A stretch of 64,000 nt of DNA from Mesorhizobium australicum WSM2073. Lineage in GTDB: Bacteria; Pseudomonadota; Alphaproteobacteria; Rhizobiales; Rhizobiaceae. The notes beneath the pieces were generated by a model, which worked only from the letters and a program-made list of their open reading frames with translations, did no database searches and was not told where the DNA came from. The stretch lies in assembly GCF_000230995.2 (NCBI RefSeq), contig NC_019973.1:1054001-1118000 (forward strand), in the 5' to 3' direction. Both the position numbers and the translations under genes were made by a program. Of the stretch, positions 32,028 to 42,010 are shown piece by piece. How positions within the stretch are numbered: position 1 is the first letter of the stretch; the number at the start of each line of letters is the position of its first letter.

Positions 32028-32915
32028 ATGACCGAAACCTACCGACCGCGCCGCTCCGTGCTCTATGTCCCGGCCTCCAACGACAAGGCGCTGGCCAAGA
32101 TCGCGCAGCTTGCCTGCGACGCCGTCATCATCGACCTCGAGGACGCCGTCGCCCCCGCCGACAAGATCGCCGCGCGCGAAAAACTGGCCGGCATTTTCGC
32201 CAACCGCCCTGATGCCAATGGCCGGCGCCGCGAGATGGTGGTACGCGTCAATGCGCTGTCCAGCGAATGGGGCACTGACGATCTTGCGGCCGTGGCCAAG
32301 GCGGAGCCGGACGGCATCCTGCTGCCGAAGGTCCACACGCCGCGTGACGTGCTCGAAGTCGGCGATGTGCTGGACGATAATTCTGCCCCGGACAGCGTGA
32401 AACTATGGGCGATGATCGAGACGCCCAAGGCCATGCTCAACATCGGCGCCATCGCCGAACTCGGCCGCGACCCCGCCTCGCGCCTGGATTGTTTCATCGC
32501 CGGAACGAATGACCTGATCAAGGATACCGGCGTGCTGGCGACGCCGGATCGCGCCTATCTGCTGCCATGGCTGATGCAGATGCTGCTGGCGGCACGCGCC
32601 GGCGGGATCGACATGCTCGATGGGGTGTTCAACGAGTTCCGCGACCCGGATGCGTTCGCGCGTGAGTGCACGCAGGCCGCCGCCATGGGCTTCGACGGCA
32701 AGACGCTGATCCATCCATCGCAGGTCGAGGCGGCCAACCGTGCCTTCGCTCCGTCGGCGCAGGCGCTGGCCGAGGCGCGCGCGGTGAAGGATGCCTTCGC
32801 GCTTGCGCAAAACAGTGGCAAGGGGGTCATCGCGCTGAATGGCAGGATGGTCGAGCGGTTGCACTTGGCGCAGGCCGAAAAACTTCTGGCGAAAGCGGCC
32901 GCCATCGGCGCATGA
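32028..32915 (+). CDS. CitE-like HpcH/HpaI aldolase family CoA-ester lyase
   Basis: A 295-residue TIM-barrel lyase: RRSVLYVPASNDKALAKI, VIIDLEDAVAPADK with the DLEDAV metal-binding loop, WAMIETPKAMLNI with the metal-ligand Glu, and FDGKTLIHPSQVEAAN. Homologs include the citrate lyase beta subunit, malyl-CoA lyase and malyl-CoA thioesterase. No citrate lyase alpha or gamma gene is near, so it probably acts on a malyl-CoA-like ester. The start codon has a weak ribosome site. The DUF1737 gene follows 38 bp downstream. Confidence 0.88.
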   Translation: MTETYRPRRSVLYVPASNDKALAKIAQLACDAVIIDLEDAVAPADKIAAREKLAGIFANRPDANGRRREMVVRVNALSSEWGTDDLAAVAKAEPDGILLPKVHTPRDVLEVGDVLDDNSAPDSVKLWAMIETPKAMLNIGAIAELGRDPASRLDCFIAGTNDLIKDTGVLATPDRAYLLPWLMQMLLAARAGGIDMLDGVFNEFRDPDAFARECTQAAAMGFDGKTLIHPSQVEAANRAFAPSAQALAEARAVKDAFALAQNSGKGVIALNGRMVERLHLAQAEKLLAKAAAIGA

Positions 32916-32953
32916 TATTCGCCGATTTGGAGATACACGACAGGAATTGGACG

Positions 32954-33160
32954 ATGAAACTCTACCGCTTTCTCACCGCCCCGGACGACGCCAGCTTTTG
33001 CCATAAGGTGACGGCGGCGCTGAACAAGGGCTGGCACCTGTTCGGCTCGCCGACCTACGCCTACGACAAGAAGACCAAGACCATGCGCTGCGGCCAGGCC
33101 GTGGTGAAGGATGTCGATGGCCAGGAATACGGGCCGGATACGAAGCTCAGCGACTGGTAG
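32954..33160 (+). CDS. DUF1737 family small protein
   Basis: A 68-residue protein: MKLYRFLTAPDDASFCHKVT, then LNKGWHLFGSPTYAYDKKT, the standard DUF1737 pattern. CAGGA precedes the ATG. It follows the CitE-like gene in the same direction, an arrangement seen in other rhizobia. Function unknown. Confidence 0.85.
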   Translation: MKLYRFLTAPDDASFCHKVTAALNKGWHLFGSPTYAYDKKTKTMRCGQAVVKDVDGQEYGPDTKLSDW

Positions 33161-33178
33161 CCGCTGGCAAGGAGAGCA

Positions 33179-33460
33179 TCAGGCGGCCTCGACAATATCA
33201 AGACGCACGGTAAGTCCGGCCAGCGCGGCAAGATTGATCAACGTGTCCAGACTGAAATTCGTGATCCTGCCCCGCAGGAGGTCGCTAAGGCGTGGCTGGG
33301 TAATCCCAAGCCGGTTGGCTGCTTCGGCCTGGGTAACGTCCCAACTCCGCACCCGCTGTTCGATAGCGATCAGCAAGTTGGAGCGCATGGTCATGTTGGC
33401 GGACTCGGCCGGAGTCTCCTCCAGTGCGTCCCACACGTTTTCAAAACTCTGACGGTCCAT
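33179..33460 (-). CDS. XRE/HigA-type antitoxin
   Basis: A 93-residue helix-turn-helix protein: VTQAEAANRLGITQPRLSDLLRGRITNF contains the DNA-binding helices (given in parts: QAEAANRLGIT and QPRLSDLLRG). The C-terminus (LDTLINLAALAGLTVRLDI) is typical of antitoxins paired with Gp49/RelE-like toxins. GGAGG precedes the ATG. It lies 14 bp after a frameshifted toxin gene and is intact. With the toxin broken it may survive as a stand-alone regulator. Confidence 0.87.
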   Translation of the reverse strand: MDRQSFENVWDALEETPAESANMTMRSNLLIAIEQRVRSWDVTQAEAANRLGITQPRLSDLLRGRITNFSLDTLINLAALAGLTVRLDIVEAA

Positions 33461-33474
33461 CGTCCTTACCTCCA

Positions 33475-33794
33475 CTAGATTTGTCTGAACCGGGATGCGG
33501 CAAGATCCAAGTTTCGTTTCACTGTCTGTTGCGTCTTCTTCTGGAAGGCGTGCAGCACATAGACAGCGTCGCCTATGCTCGCGACGTAAAGCACCCGGAA
33601 CGCGCCGGTGGCGTCGCGGACGCGGATTCCCGCACACCTGGGCCGACCGTCGTCATCGGCTTCCAGTCGCTTGGCTCTAGTCCGAGCTGCACCTTATGCA
33701 GCTGAACGCCCGTTTCCTTGCGTGCCGCCTCTGGAAAATCCCGGAGCTGGGCAAGAGAATCTCCGAGAAACTCTAAGCGCTTTGTTACTGGCAT
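33475..33794 (-). pseudogene. RelE/HigB-type (phage Gp49-like) toxin, frameshifted
   Basis: The reading begins MPVTKRLEFLGDSLAQLRDF and runs normally to VGPGVRE (residue 56), then derails into SASATPP and a premature stop. Adding one base at about 33626-33627 restores IRVRDATGAFRVLYVAS, YVLHAFQKKTQQTVKR and LAASRFRQI-stop, the full conserved C-terminus, for a total of 106 residues. So a single-base deletion has inactivated the toxin, or a sequencing error hides an intact gene. The order toxin-antitoxin with 14 bp spacing is typical of HigBA-like pairs. Confidence 0.82.
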
Positions 33795-33801
33795 TGGTGG
33801 A

Positions 33802-33831
33802 TTTATATCAAAACTTGTATAATTGCGCAAG
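33802..33831 (-). promoter_or_regulatory. toxin-antitoxin promoter with overlapping dyad
   Basis: On the minus strand TTGCGC (33830-33825) and TATAAA (33807-33802) are exactly 17 bp apart. Transcription would start about 33795, directly before the toxin ATG (33794), so the message is probably leaderless. The palindrome CTTG-N3-AATT-N3-CAAG (33814-33831) overlaps the promoter and is a candidate antitoxin operator. Confidence 0.6.
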
Positions 33832-33935
33832 GCGGTGATCCGGCCAATCGATGACCATAGCGGCGGCTCACCGACCATGCTGAGACCAACATGGTTAGGG
33901 ATATCGACTGAGAAGGGAAGCGCGGTAACCTCTCT

Positions 33936-33990
33936 CTTCGTCATCTAGGGCGAAGCAAGAAGCGAAGCGGCATAGAGCAGGAAGACGAAG
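33936..33990. repeat. partial copy of the CTTCGTCAT palindromic repeat
   Basis: CTTCGTCATCTAGGGCGAAG and the following AAGCGAAGC match the arm of the element at 26464-26669; the segment ends GACGAAG, complementary to its start, so it can fold as a hairpin. It lies between the toxin region and the zincin gene. Confidence 0.7.
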
Positions 33991-33997
33991 GTACGGG

Positions 33998-34420
33998 CTA
34001 TTCAGCCGCCTCTTCGATCTTCTCCATATCTTCGTCCGACAGGCCGAAATGGTGGCCGATCTCGTGGACCAGTACGTGGGTGACGATGTCGCCCAGCGTT
34101 TCCTCGTTTTCGGCCCAGTAGTCGAGCATGGCGCGGCGGTAGAGCGTGATGCGGTTCGGGCCTTCGCCTGTCTGCGGGTTCCAGCGTTCGGCGATACCGC
34201 GCCCCTCGAACAGGCCGAGCAGGTCGAACGGGGTTTCCAGCGACAGGTCGTCCATGATCTCGTCGGTCGGGAATTCGGCGATCTGGATGACGATCTCGCC
34301 GGTCAGCTTGCGAAAATCCTCCGGCAGGTGGGCGTAGGCCTCCAGGGCAAGGAACTCCAATTCCTCCATCGAGGGCGCAAGTTCACCATGCCAGGTGCGG
34401 GTCTTATAGATGCGGGCCAT
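33998..34420 (-). CDS. zincin-like metallopeptidase family protein
   Basis: A 140-residue minimal zinc metallopeptidase of the Zincin_1 group. The active site is VHEIGHHFGLSDEDME (HExxHxxGxxD) near the C-terminus, and the N-terminal half has PEDFRKLTGEIVIQIAEFP and a RITLYRRAMLDYW strand-helix. The aspartate third ligand is typical. Substrate unknown. ATG 34420 has AAAGGA upstream; no signal peptide is present, so it is cytosolic. Confidence 0.87.
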   Translation of the reverse strand: MARIYKTRTWHGELAPSMEELEFLALEAYAHLPEDFRKLTGEIVIQIAEFPTDEIMDDLSLETPFDLLGLFEGRGIAERWNPQTGEGPNRITLYRRAMLDYWAENEETLGDIVTHVLVHEIGHHFGLSDEDMEKIEEAAE

Positions 34421-34527
34421 GCTTTGTCCTTTGATCCCGGCATATAGGCGTTCGCGCTGGTCGAGGCAAATGACGCCTGTACGTCGGTGTCGCGCAGGAA
34501 GAGGAATAAATTCCTTGATGACTCTGC

Positions 34528-34558
34528 TTGACTCTTCCGATCCCCTCTGGAATCTATA
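34528..34558 (+). promoter_or_regulatory. putative sigma-70 promoter of imuA-imuB-dnaE2
   Basis: TTGACT (34528-34533) serves as -35; the best -10 candidates lie in AATCTATAGG (34551-34560), at a spacing of 17-19 bp. The transcription start would fall within the adjoining SOS box, a normal LexA repression geometry. Confidence 0.5.
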
Positions 34559-34559
34559 G

Positions 34560-34574
34560 GAACATAACAGGAAC
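34560..34574 (+). promoter_or_regulatory. SOS box (LexA operator)
   Basis: GAAC at 34560-34563 and GAAC at 34571-34574, separated by exactly 7 bp, read GTTC-N7-GTTC on the other strand: the established alphaproteobacterial LexA-binding direct repeat. It lies 25 bp before imuA, the classic place for control of the mutasome cassette. Confidence 0.85.
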
Positions 34575-34598
34575 AATTGTGAGTGAAAGCTGACCGTC

Positions 34599-35642
34599 AT
34601 GGCGATGACCGCCGTGGCGCGGGAGACTGTTTTTGCCCTGCGCCGCCAGATCGCGAAGATCGAGGGAACACTGCCCGAGCGCCTGCAGGCGCCGGCTGGC
34701 GCGCCCCTTGATGCTGACACCGGCAGCGATCTGACGATCGTCCGGCGCGGGCTTGCCGCGGCCTTGCCGGATGCTTTCCTGCCCATCGGCATCGAGCGGC
34801 TCGATGCCGCGCTCAGCGGCGGCCTGCCGAAAGCCGCCCTGACCGAAATCCATGGCCTGGAAACCCGCGATGCGGGCGCCGTCGCCGGTTTCGCCCTGTC
34901 GATCGTCAGCCTGATCCTCAACCAGGCGCAGGGGCTGCCCATCCTGTGGATCGGGACATCGGAAATTTTCCATGAGGCCGGCTTTCCCTTTGCCAGGGGG
35001 CTGCATGCCTCGTTCGGCATCGAGCCCCAGCAATTGCTGTTTTCCGAGGCGCCCAGGCTTGTCGATGCGCTGTGGATCGCCGAGGAGGCGGCCCGCATGA
35101 CCGCGCTTGCAGCCGTCATCCTGGAGATCCGCGGCAATCCGCAGCGGCTGGACCTGACCGCGACACGCCGCCTGCATGCGCGGGCGCAAGGTGCCGGCCG
35201 GCCGGTGTTCCTGCTGCGACAAGCGGCCGAGCCCGAACCGACGGCGGCGCCTGTTCGTCTGATTGTCGCTTCGGCGCCGGCCGTGCCGCGCGAAACAGTC
35301 GCCGGGCCGCTCGCCGGCTCGATCGGCCACCCGGCCTTCACCATCAGCATCGGCAAGAGCCGCACGGCCCTGCCTGGACAATTCACACTGGAGTGGAACC
35401 CCGATGAACGCAGATTCGATGAAAGAAGGGGCGAGGAAAGAAGCAGGGCAAGCAACGAATGGGCAGAGAATCCTGTCCCTGTGGTTTCCCTATCTCGCGA
35501 CCGAAAGGATCCTGCGGCAGCGTCTGGGGAAATCCTGGCGTTCCCGGCCGCCGGATCATCCGCAGCCATCTCATCCACCGCTCGTGATCAGCCATCGCCA
35601 GGGCAACGCGCAGCGCATCGCGGCCCTCGACGCGCGGGCTGA
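34599..35642 (+). CDS. imuA: damage-inducible mutagenesis protein ImuA
   Basis: A 347-residue RecA/SulA-like protein that works with ImuB and DnaE2 in SOS mutagenesis. Conserved stretches are FLPIGIERLDAALSGGLPKAALTEI, GLPILWIGTSEIFHEAGFPFARGLHA (in parts) and ILEIRGNPQRLDLTATRRLHARAQ (in parts). The frame continues 239 bp past the ImuB start in a different register; that tail ([15 protein letters not shown] onward) is Arg/Ser/Ala-rich with [19 protein letters not shown], plausible for rhizobial ImuA C-termini. A SOS box lies just upstream. Confidence 0.88.
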   Translation: MAMTAVARETVFALRRQIAKIEGTLPERLQAPAGAPLDADTGSDLTIVRRGLAAALPDAFLPIGIERLDAALSGGLPKAALTEIHGLETRDAGAVAGFALSIVSLILNQAQGLPILWIGTSEIFHEAGFPFARGLHASFGIEPQQLLFSEAPRLVDALWIAEEAARMTALAAVILEIRGNPQRLDLTATRRLHARAQGAGRPVFLLRQAAEPEPTAAPVRLIVASAPAVPRETVAGPLAGSIGHPAFTISIGKSRTALPGQFTLEWNPDERRFDERRGEERSRASNEWAENPVPVVSLSRDRKDPAAASGEILAFPAAGSSAAISSTARDQPSPGQRAAHRGPRRAG

Positions 35643-37062
35643 GGCGCTGCACCTGAAGCGCGACATGGGGATTGCCGATGCGCGCGCCATGCATCCGTCG
35701 ATCGACATCGTCGAAGCCGATCCGGAGGCCGACCGGCGCCTGCTCGAGGGCCTTGCCGACTGGTGCGACCGCTACACGCCGCTGGTGGCGCTGGACGGCA
35801 TTGACGGCCTGTTCCTCGACGTCACCGGCTGCACCCATCTGTTCGGCGGCGAACGCGCCATGCTGGACGAAATCCTGTCGCGCTTCTTCCAGCAGGGTTT
35901 CGACGTCCGCGCCGGGCTTGCCGGCACGCCCGGGGCGGCCTGGGCGGCGGCCCGCTTTTGCGGCGACCGCATCGTTCCATCAGGCGAGGAGGAAGCCCTG
36001 CTCGCGCCCTTGCCGCTGGCCGCCCTTCGCATAGCGCCGGAAACCCGTACCAGCCTGGAAAGTGTGGGGCTGCGCACGGCGGGTGCCGTCATGGCGGCAC
36101 CGCGCGCGCCGCTCGCCCGCCGCTTCGGCGCTTTGCTGCTCCAGCGCCTCGACCAGGCGCTTGGCCGTCTCGACGAGGCGATCTCACCGCGTCTTCCCGT
36201 CGCGCCGCTTTCGGTCGAGCGTCATCTCGCCGAGCCCGTCACGCTGACGGAGGAGATAGAGCGGCTGGTGGGCATGCTGGCGACGACCTTGAAGACCGAC
36301 CTCGAACGCCGTGGCGAAGGCGCAAGGAGCCTGGCGCTGCTGCTTTTTCGCGTCGACGGCGCCGTCAGCCGCATCGCGCTCGGCACCTCGCGGCCGATGC
36401 GCGAACCCTTGCTGATCCGGAAATTGTTCCATGAAAGGCTGGCGGCACTCGAGCAGCATATCGATGCCGGCTTTGGCTTCGACCTGGTGCGCCTCTCGGT
36501 GCTGGCCGTCGCCGCTTTCGACATGCAGCAGGCCGATCTGACCGGCGAAGCGGCCGATGACGGCGCCGGCATCGCCCTGTTCGCCGACCGTATCCGCGCC
36601 CGCCTCGGCGAGGGCGCGGTTCTTCAGCCGGTTCCCGTGGAAAGCCACCTGCCGGAACGCGCCGTCGCCGTCATTCCCTTCACCGAAGCCCCGCGCCGGA
36701 CCACACCACCCAAGAAGCCGGACAGGATGCAGGCGCCGATGACCATCTTCCCGCCGGAACGACCGATCCGGCTGTTCCGTTCGCCCGAGCCCATCGAAGT
36801 GCCGGCCACCGAAATGCCGGAGGGACCGCCGCTGCATTTTCGTTGGCGCCGCGCGCTTTACCGTGTGACGCGCGCCGAAGGGCCGGAGCGCATCGCCGCC
36901 GAATGGTGGCGCGAGGCGCCGGGCGATGCGGCGGCGTCGACACGTGATTATTTCCGCATCGAGGATGCCGGTGGCCGCCGCTACTGGCTCTACCGGCAAG
37001 GCCTTTACGGCGGCGTCTCGCAAACCCCGCCGCGCTGGTTCATGCATGGGGTCTTCGCATGA
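35404..37062 (+). CDS. imuB: Y-family DNA polymerase-like protein ImuB
   Basis: A 552-residue catalytically inactive Y-family polymerase homolog that links DnaE2 to the sliding clamp. It starts with [18 protein letters not shown] instead of the acidic metal-binding N-terminus of active polymerases. It retains [23 protein letters not shown] and helix-hairpin-helix and little-finger regions ([25 protein letters not shown]). The start may be 35404 or an internal ATG at 35419. The gene overlaps imuA by 239 bp out of frame and dnaE2 by ATGA. Confidence 0.92.
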   Translation: MNADSMKEGARKEAGQATNGQRILSLWFPYLATERILRQRLGKSWRSRPPDHPQPSHPPLVISHRQGNAQRIAALDARAEALHLKRDMGIADARAMHPSIDIVEADPEADRRLLEGLADWCDRYTPLVALDGIDGLFLDVTGCTHLFGGERAMLDEILSRFFQQGFDVRAGLAGTPGAAWAAARFCGDRIVPSGEEEALLAPLPLAALRIAPETRTSLESVGLRTAGAVMAAPRAPLARRFGALLLQRLDQALGRLDEAISPRLPVAPLSVERHLAEPVTLTEEIERLVGMLATTLKTDLERRGEGARSLALLLFRVDGAVSRIALGTSRPMREPLLIRKLFHERLAALEQHIDAGFGFDLVRLSVLAVAAFDMQQADLTGEAADDGAGIALFADRIRARLGEGAVLQPVPVESHLPERAVAVIPFTEAPRRTTPPKKPDRMQAPMTIFPPERPIRLFRSPEPIEVPATEMPEGPPLHFRWRRALYRVTRAEGPERIAAEWWREAPGDAAASTRDYFRIEDAGGRRYWLYRQGLYGGVSQTPPRWFMHGVFA

Positions 37063-40000
37063 ACGCGCTGACCGTCATTCCTTATGCCGAGTTCGGCATC
37101 CAGTCGAATTTCTCCTTCCTGCGCGGCGCCTCCAAGCCCGAGGAGCTGGTGGTCGCGGCCAAGCTCATGGGCTTCTCCGCGATCGGGCTCGCCGACCGCA
37201 ACAGCGTCGCCGGCGTGGTGCGCGCCTGGCAGCAGGCCAAGGTGGAAAAGCTTGCCTACCATCCCGGCTGCCGGCTGGTTTTTGGCGACGGCACGCCGGA
37301 CATTCTCGCCTATCCCAGGGACCGTGCGGGCTGGGGCCATCTGTGCCGCATGCTCACCCAGGCCAATCTGCGTGACGAGACCGAAAAGGGCGCCACCCTG
37401 CTCCGGCGCGACGACCTGCTCGAATGGGGGGACCGGATGTCGCTGGCGGTCCTGCCCGATCTGGCGGCCGGCGCGCAAGACAGTCTGGCTTTGCTCCGTG
37501 AACTCAGGGATCGCTTCGGCAGGATCCTGCGGCTCGGCGTCTCACCCTGTTATGCCGGCCATGATCGCTTCCGGATCGAGCAGGCGGCGGCGTTCGCCGA
37601 GAGCACCGGCATCCCGCTGATGGCGACCAACGATGTGCTCTACCACACGGCCGAACGGCGCCCGCTGCAGGACGTCCTGACCGCGATCCGCCTCAATGTT
37701 CCGGTCGCCGAGGTGGGGCTGGAACTGACCGCCAATGCCGAACGCCATCTGAAGCCGCCGCTGGAAATGGCGCGCCTGTTCCGCCGGTATCCGCAAGCGC
37801 TGGCGGAGACGCTGCGGTTTGCGCGAGAGCTGACCTTCTCGCTCGGCGATCTTCAGTACAATTATCCCGACGAGCCGACGGAATCGGGTCTCGGGCCGCA
37901 GGCGGAGCTGGAGCGACTGGCTCGGGAAGGTGCGGCCCGGCGCTTTCCCGGCGGTATCCCCGCCAGCGTGATAAAACGAATCCAGGAAGAGCTCGCCCTG
38001 ATCGAGCGGCTGAATTACGCCCGTTATTTCCTGACCGTCCATGACATCATCAAATTCGCCCGAGGCGAAGGCATTCTCTGCCAGGGCCGCGGCTCCGCGG
38101 CCAATTCGATCATCTGCTTCTGCATTGGCATTACCGAGGTCGGGCCGGACAAGATCGACACGCTCTTCGAGCGTTTCATTTCCGAGGAACGCAACGAGCC
38201 ACCAGATATCGACGTCGACTTCGAGCATGAACGGCGCGAAGAGGTGATGCAGTACATCTATACGAAATACAGCTCCAAACGCACGGCACTCGCCGCCGCC
38301 GTCATCAGCTATCGCGGCCGTTCGGCGCTGCGCGAAGTGTCGAAAGCGATGGGCCTTTCGGAGGATGTCAGGGCGTCTCTCTCCGGCTCGATCTGGGGTT
38401 GGTCGACCTCGGAACTCGGCGAGAAGGAAGCCAGGGCCGGCGGCCTCGACCGCAGGGATCCGGTGTCACGGCATGTGATGGAACGCGCCAACGAGATCAT
38501 GGGCTTTCCCCGCCACCTCTCCCAGCATGTCGGCGGCTTCGTCATCACCAGGGACCGGCTCGACGAGATCGTCCCCATCGTCAAGACGGCGATGGACGAG
38601 CGCAAGATGGTCGAATGGGACAAGGACGATCTCGATTCGGTGAAAATCCTCAAGGTGGATATCCTGGCGCTCGGCATGCTGACCTGCCTGCAGCGCGCTT
38701 TCACTTTGCTCGAGACCCATTACGGCGTGAGAGACGATTATGGCATGCCATTGACCCTGGATACGATCGCCAAGGAGGATTCCCGTGTCTACGACATGAT
38801 CTGCCGTGCCGATACGCTCGGCGTCTTCCAGATCGAATCGCGTGCTCAGATGTCGATGCTACCGCGTCTCAAGCCGCGCGAATTCTACGACCTCGTCATC
38901 GAGGTGGCGATCGTACGGCCGGGCCCGATCCAGGGCGACATGGTGCACCCCTATCTGCGCCGGCGGCAAGGCAAGGAAAAACCCGAATATCCCAAGGCGG
39001 AGCTGAAAGAGATTCTCGGCAAGACGCTGGGCGTGCCGCTGTTCCAGGAGCAGGCGATGAAGATCGCCATCGTCGCCGGCGGCTTCAAACCGGGCAAGGC
39101 CGATGAACTGCGCCGTGCCATGGCCACCTTCAAGCGCACCGGCACGATCGGCAATTATCGCCAGCAGATGATCGACGGCATGACAGGACGAGGCTACGAA
39201 AAGGACTTCGCCGAGCGCTGTTTCAAGCAGATCGAGGGCTTTGGCGAGTATGGCTTTCCCGAAAGCCACGCCGCCTCCTTCGCCCTGCTCGTCTATGCCT
39301 CCTGCTGGTTCAAGACCTTCTACCCGGACGTGTTCTGCGCCGCGATCCTGAATTCGCAGCCGATGGGCTTCTATCAGCCGGCGCAGCTGGTGCGTGACGC
39401 CCGCGACCATGGCGTCGACATCCGCGAGGTCGACGTCAATTTCTCCGTCTGGGACTGCACTTTGGAAAAGGCGCTTTTCGACCCGGCCCGCATCCTGCCG
39501 CGTCATGCCGAAATGCGCGGTGTCATCGAGACTCAGCATGCGGTGCGGCTCGGCTTCCGGCAGATCAAGGGACTTTCCAAGGAACGCATGGAGGTTTTCG
39601 TCGAGCGGCGCGGCGCCGGCTACTCGACGGTCCGGGATGTCTGGCTGCGCTCCGGCCTCAATGTCGACGAGATCGAGAAATTGGCGCAGGCCGACGCCTT
39701 TCGTTCCATCGGCCTCGACCGCCGCGCGGCACTATGGGAGGTCCGCGCGCTTGACGGCAAGAGTGCCGCCGAGAAGCTGCCGCTGTTCGACCAGCCGGCG
39801 CTCAGCCTGCGCGAGCTGGAGCCCGAGACGAAGCTGCCGAAAATGCCGCTCGGCGAGCATGTCATCCATGACTACCGCTCGCTCGGCCTGTCGCTGAAGG
39901 CGCATCCGGTCGCCTTCCTGCGCGAGCGGCTCGACCGCGCCGGCATCACTCCCAATGCCAGCCTGCCTTCCGTGCGCGACGGCAGGCGGGTCTCCGTTGC

Positions 40001-40394
40001 CGGGCTGGTGCTGGTGCGCCAGCGCCCCGGCAAGGGCAACGCGATCTTTCTCACGCTGGAAGACGACAAGGCCGTCGCCAACGTCATCTTCTGGGAAAGG
40101 ACCTTCACCCGTTTCCGGCCCATCGTCATGGGTGCCCGGTTTGTGAAGGTCACCGGAAAACTGCAGTCGGAATCAGGTGTCGTCCATATCGTCGCCGAGA
40201 AGATCGAGGACCTGACGCCCTGGCTGACCGTGCTGCTGGAGAAGGTCGGTGCGGCCGCACTGCCGGCCGCCGATCCTTCGGACCGCTCCGGCCAACCCGC
40301 AATTCGGCCCGCGATGCTGAAAGACGAACGGGATCTCGCAACGCTGTCGGAAGAGGCGGAGAGGGTCATGCCCAAAGGGCGTAATTTTCAGTAG
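37059..40394 (+). CDS. dnaE2: error-prone DNA polymerase III alpha subunit DnaE2
   Basis: An 1111-residue translesion replicase (also called ImuC). The PHP domain starts at the N-terminus ([22 protein letters not shown]). The palm has [17 protein letters not shown] and the catalytic aspartates in [17 protein letters not shown] (about 381-397). The fingers/tau region includes [19 protein letters not shown] and an OB-fold near the C-terminus ([25 protein letters not shown] in parts). It overlaps imuB by 4 bp, so all three mutasome genes are one SOS transcript. Confidence 0.97.
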   Translation: MNALTVIPYAEFGIQSNFSFLRGASKPEELVVAAKLMGFSAIGLADRNSVAGVVRAWQQAKVEKLAYHPGCRLVFGDGTPDILAYPRDRAGWGHLCRMLTQANLRDETEKGATLLRRDDLLEWGDRMSLAVLPDLAAGAQDSLALLRELRDRFGRILRLGVSPCYAGHDRFRIEQAAAFAESTGIPLMATNDVLYHTAERRPLQDVLTAIRLNVPVAEVGLELTANAERHLKPPLEMARLFRRYPQALAETLRFARELTFSLGDLQYNYPDEPTESGLGPQAELERLAREGAARRFPGGIPASVIKRIQEELALIERLNYARYFLTVHDIIKFARGEGILCQGRGSAANSIICFCIGITEVGPDKIDTLFERFISEERNEPPDIDVDFEHERREEVMQYIYTKYSSKRTALAAAVISYRGRSALREVSKAMGLSEDVRASLSGSIWGWSTSELGEKEARAGGLDRRDPVSRHVMERANEIMGFPRHLSQHVGGFVITRDRLDEIVPIVKTAMDERKMVEWDKDDLDSVKILKVDILALGMLTCLQRAFTLLETHYGVRDDYGMPLTLDTIAKEDSRVYDMICRADTLGVFQIESRAQMSMLPRLKPREFYDLVIEVAIVRPGPIQGDMVHPYLRRRQGKEKPEYPKAELKEILGKTLGVPLFQEQAMKIAIVAGGFKPGKADELRRAMATFKRTGTIGNYRQQMIDGMTGRGYEKDFAERCFKQIEGFGEYGFPESHAASFALLVYASCWFKTFYPDVFCAAILNSQPMGFYQPAQLVRDARDHGVDIREVDVNFSVWDCTLEKALFDPARILPRHAEMRGVIETQHAVRLGFRQIKGLSKERMEVFVERRGAGYSTVRDVWLRSGLNVDEIEKLAQADAFRSIGLDRRAALWEVRALDGKSAAEKLPLFDQPALSLRELEPETKLPKMPLGEHVIHDYRSLGLSLKAHPVAFLRERLDRAGITPNASLPSVRDGRRVSVAGLVLVRQRPGKGNAIFLTLEDDKAVANVIFWERTFTRFRPIVMGARFVKVTGKLQSESGVVHIVAEKIEDLTPWLTVLLEKVGAAALPAADPSDRSGQPAIRPAMLKDERDLATLSEEAERVMPKGRNFQ

Positions 40395-40404
40395 GCCCGA
40401 CCAC

Positions 40405-40461
40405 CTTCGTCATCCACGGGCGAGCAGGAGCGAAGCTCCGTCGCGGCGACCCGAGGACGAC
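40405..40461. repeat. partial copy of the CTTCGTCAT palindromic repeat after dnaE2
   Basis: CTTCGTCATCCACGGGCGAG, then AGGAGCGAAGC and CGCGGCGACCCGAGGACGAC, lies 10 bp after the dnaE2 stop and can fold back on itself. It matches the arm of the 26464-26669 element. Confidence 0.7.
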
Positions 40462-40477
40462 AAACGTGATGGGTTGC

Positions 40478-40645
40478 TCAGCCGTAGATCTGCTTGTGGA
40501 TCTGGTAGAGCATTTCCGAACGGTCGGCGCGCATGTCGGCCAGATCGCGGCTGGAGAAGCTGTCGATTTCGGCGATGAGGCGATTGTAGTGCTTGCGCTT
40601 GGCGATGCTGGTGCGAGCGCGGGTCACGAGGTCGTTGAAGATCAT
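40478..40645 (-). CDS. DUF1127 family small protein
   Basis: A 55-residue protein, MIFNDLVTRARTSIAKRKHY then NRLIAEIDSFSSRDLADMRADRSE, with a basic N-terminal half and the D(L/M)-x-D-x-G/R-x-x-R-like C-terminal pattern of DUF1127. Small DUF1127 proteins of rhizobia and agrobacteria affect RNA turnover and phosphate or amino-acid metabolism. ATG 40645 has AAGGAA 8 bases upstream. It is convergent with dnaE2 and divergent from the SMP-30 gene. Confidence 0.85.
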   Translation of the reverse strand: MIFNDLVTRARTSIAKRKHYNRLIAEIDSFSSRDLADMRADRSEMLYQIHKQIYG

Positions 40646-40719
40646 AGCAAGGTTCCTTCTGTGCCGCATTCGGCGCGGCCGTTTCTTCCTCCCTTGATCG
40701 GTACGGATCATGACATAGG

Positions 40720-40759
40720 AATGGTGCGTTGCAAAAAGAAGATGTTGCAATGCACCATT
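40720..40759. promoter_or_regulatory. 14-bp inverted repeat upstream of the DUF1127 gene
   Basis: AATGGTGCGTTGCA (40720-40733) and TGCAATGCACCATT (40746-40759) pair at 13 of 14 positions around a 12-nt A-rich spacer. It sits about 75 bp upstream of the DUF1127 start, in its expected promoter region, in the divergent gap shared with the SMP-30 gene. It is a candidate operator; the cognate regulator is unknown. Confidence 0.5.
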
Positions 40760-40927
40760 GCAGCCAGCGCATAGCCGGTTAATGGCTTCCTAAGCTCCCG
40801 CACGACGCGCGGCCCGGGCCGGCAGGCGAGCCGCCTCCCATTTTGTCTTACAAATTAGCGTTACCCCGTCTTGCCAGATCGATTGCGGGCTGGCTTGATC
40901 CAATGTCACCTGATGCCTGGAGGAAAC

Positions 40928-41848
<921 letters not shown>

Positions 41849-42010
41849 GCCTGCTGGAAACGCTTCTCTGGCGTCCCTTATTGGCCGTTTTGCGGGTAGC
41901 CACAGCGCCCGCTTCGCCGCGGCTTCCGGAGCCACCATCCTGCGGTTCGCCGGAGCGGAGTTCGAAGCCGCCTGTCGGCGGTATCAGACACAATTCAAGG
42001 GGAGGGCGTC

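Noticed and set aside
32028..32915. Citrate lyase beta subunit of a citrate fermentation operon
   Set aside because: No citC, citD, citF or citX genes are adjacent; the protein is better named a CitE-like lyase.
33179..33637. N-terminally extended antitoxin of 152 residues
   Set aside because: The first 59 codons lie across the toxin 3' end in the wrong frame; GGAGG and ATG 33460 give the normal 93-residue antitoxin.
33573..33944. 123-codon protein starting at 33944 over the toxin locus
   Set aside because: The first 50 codons lie upstream of the predicted promoter start and are not toxin-like; the natural start is 33794 and the end is a frameshift product.
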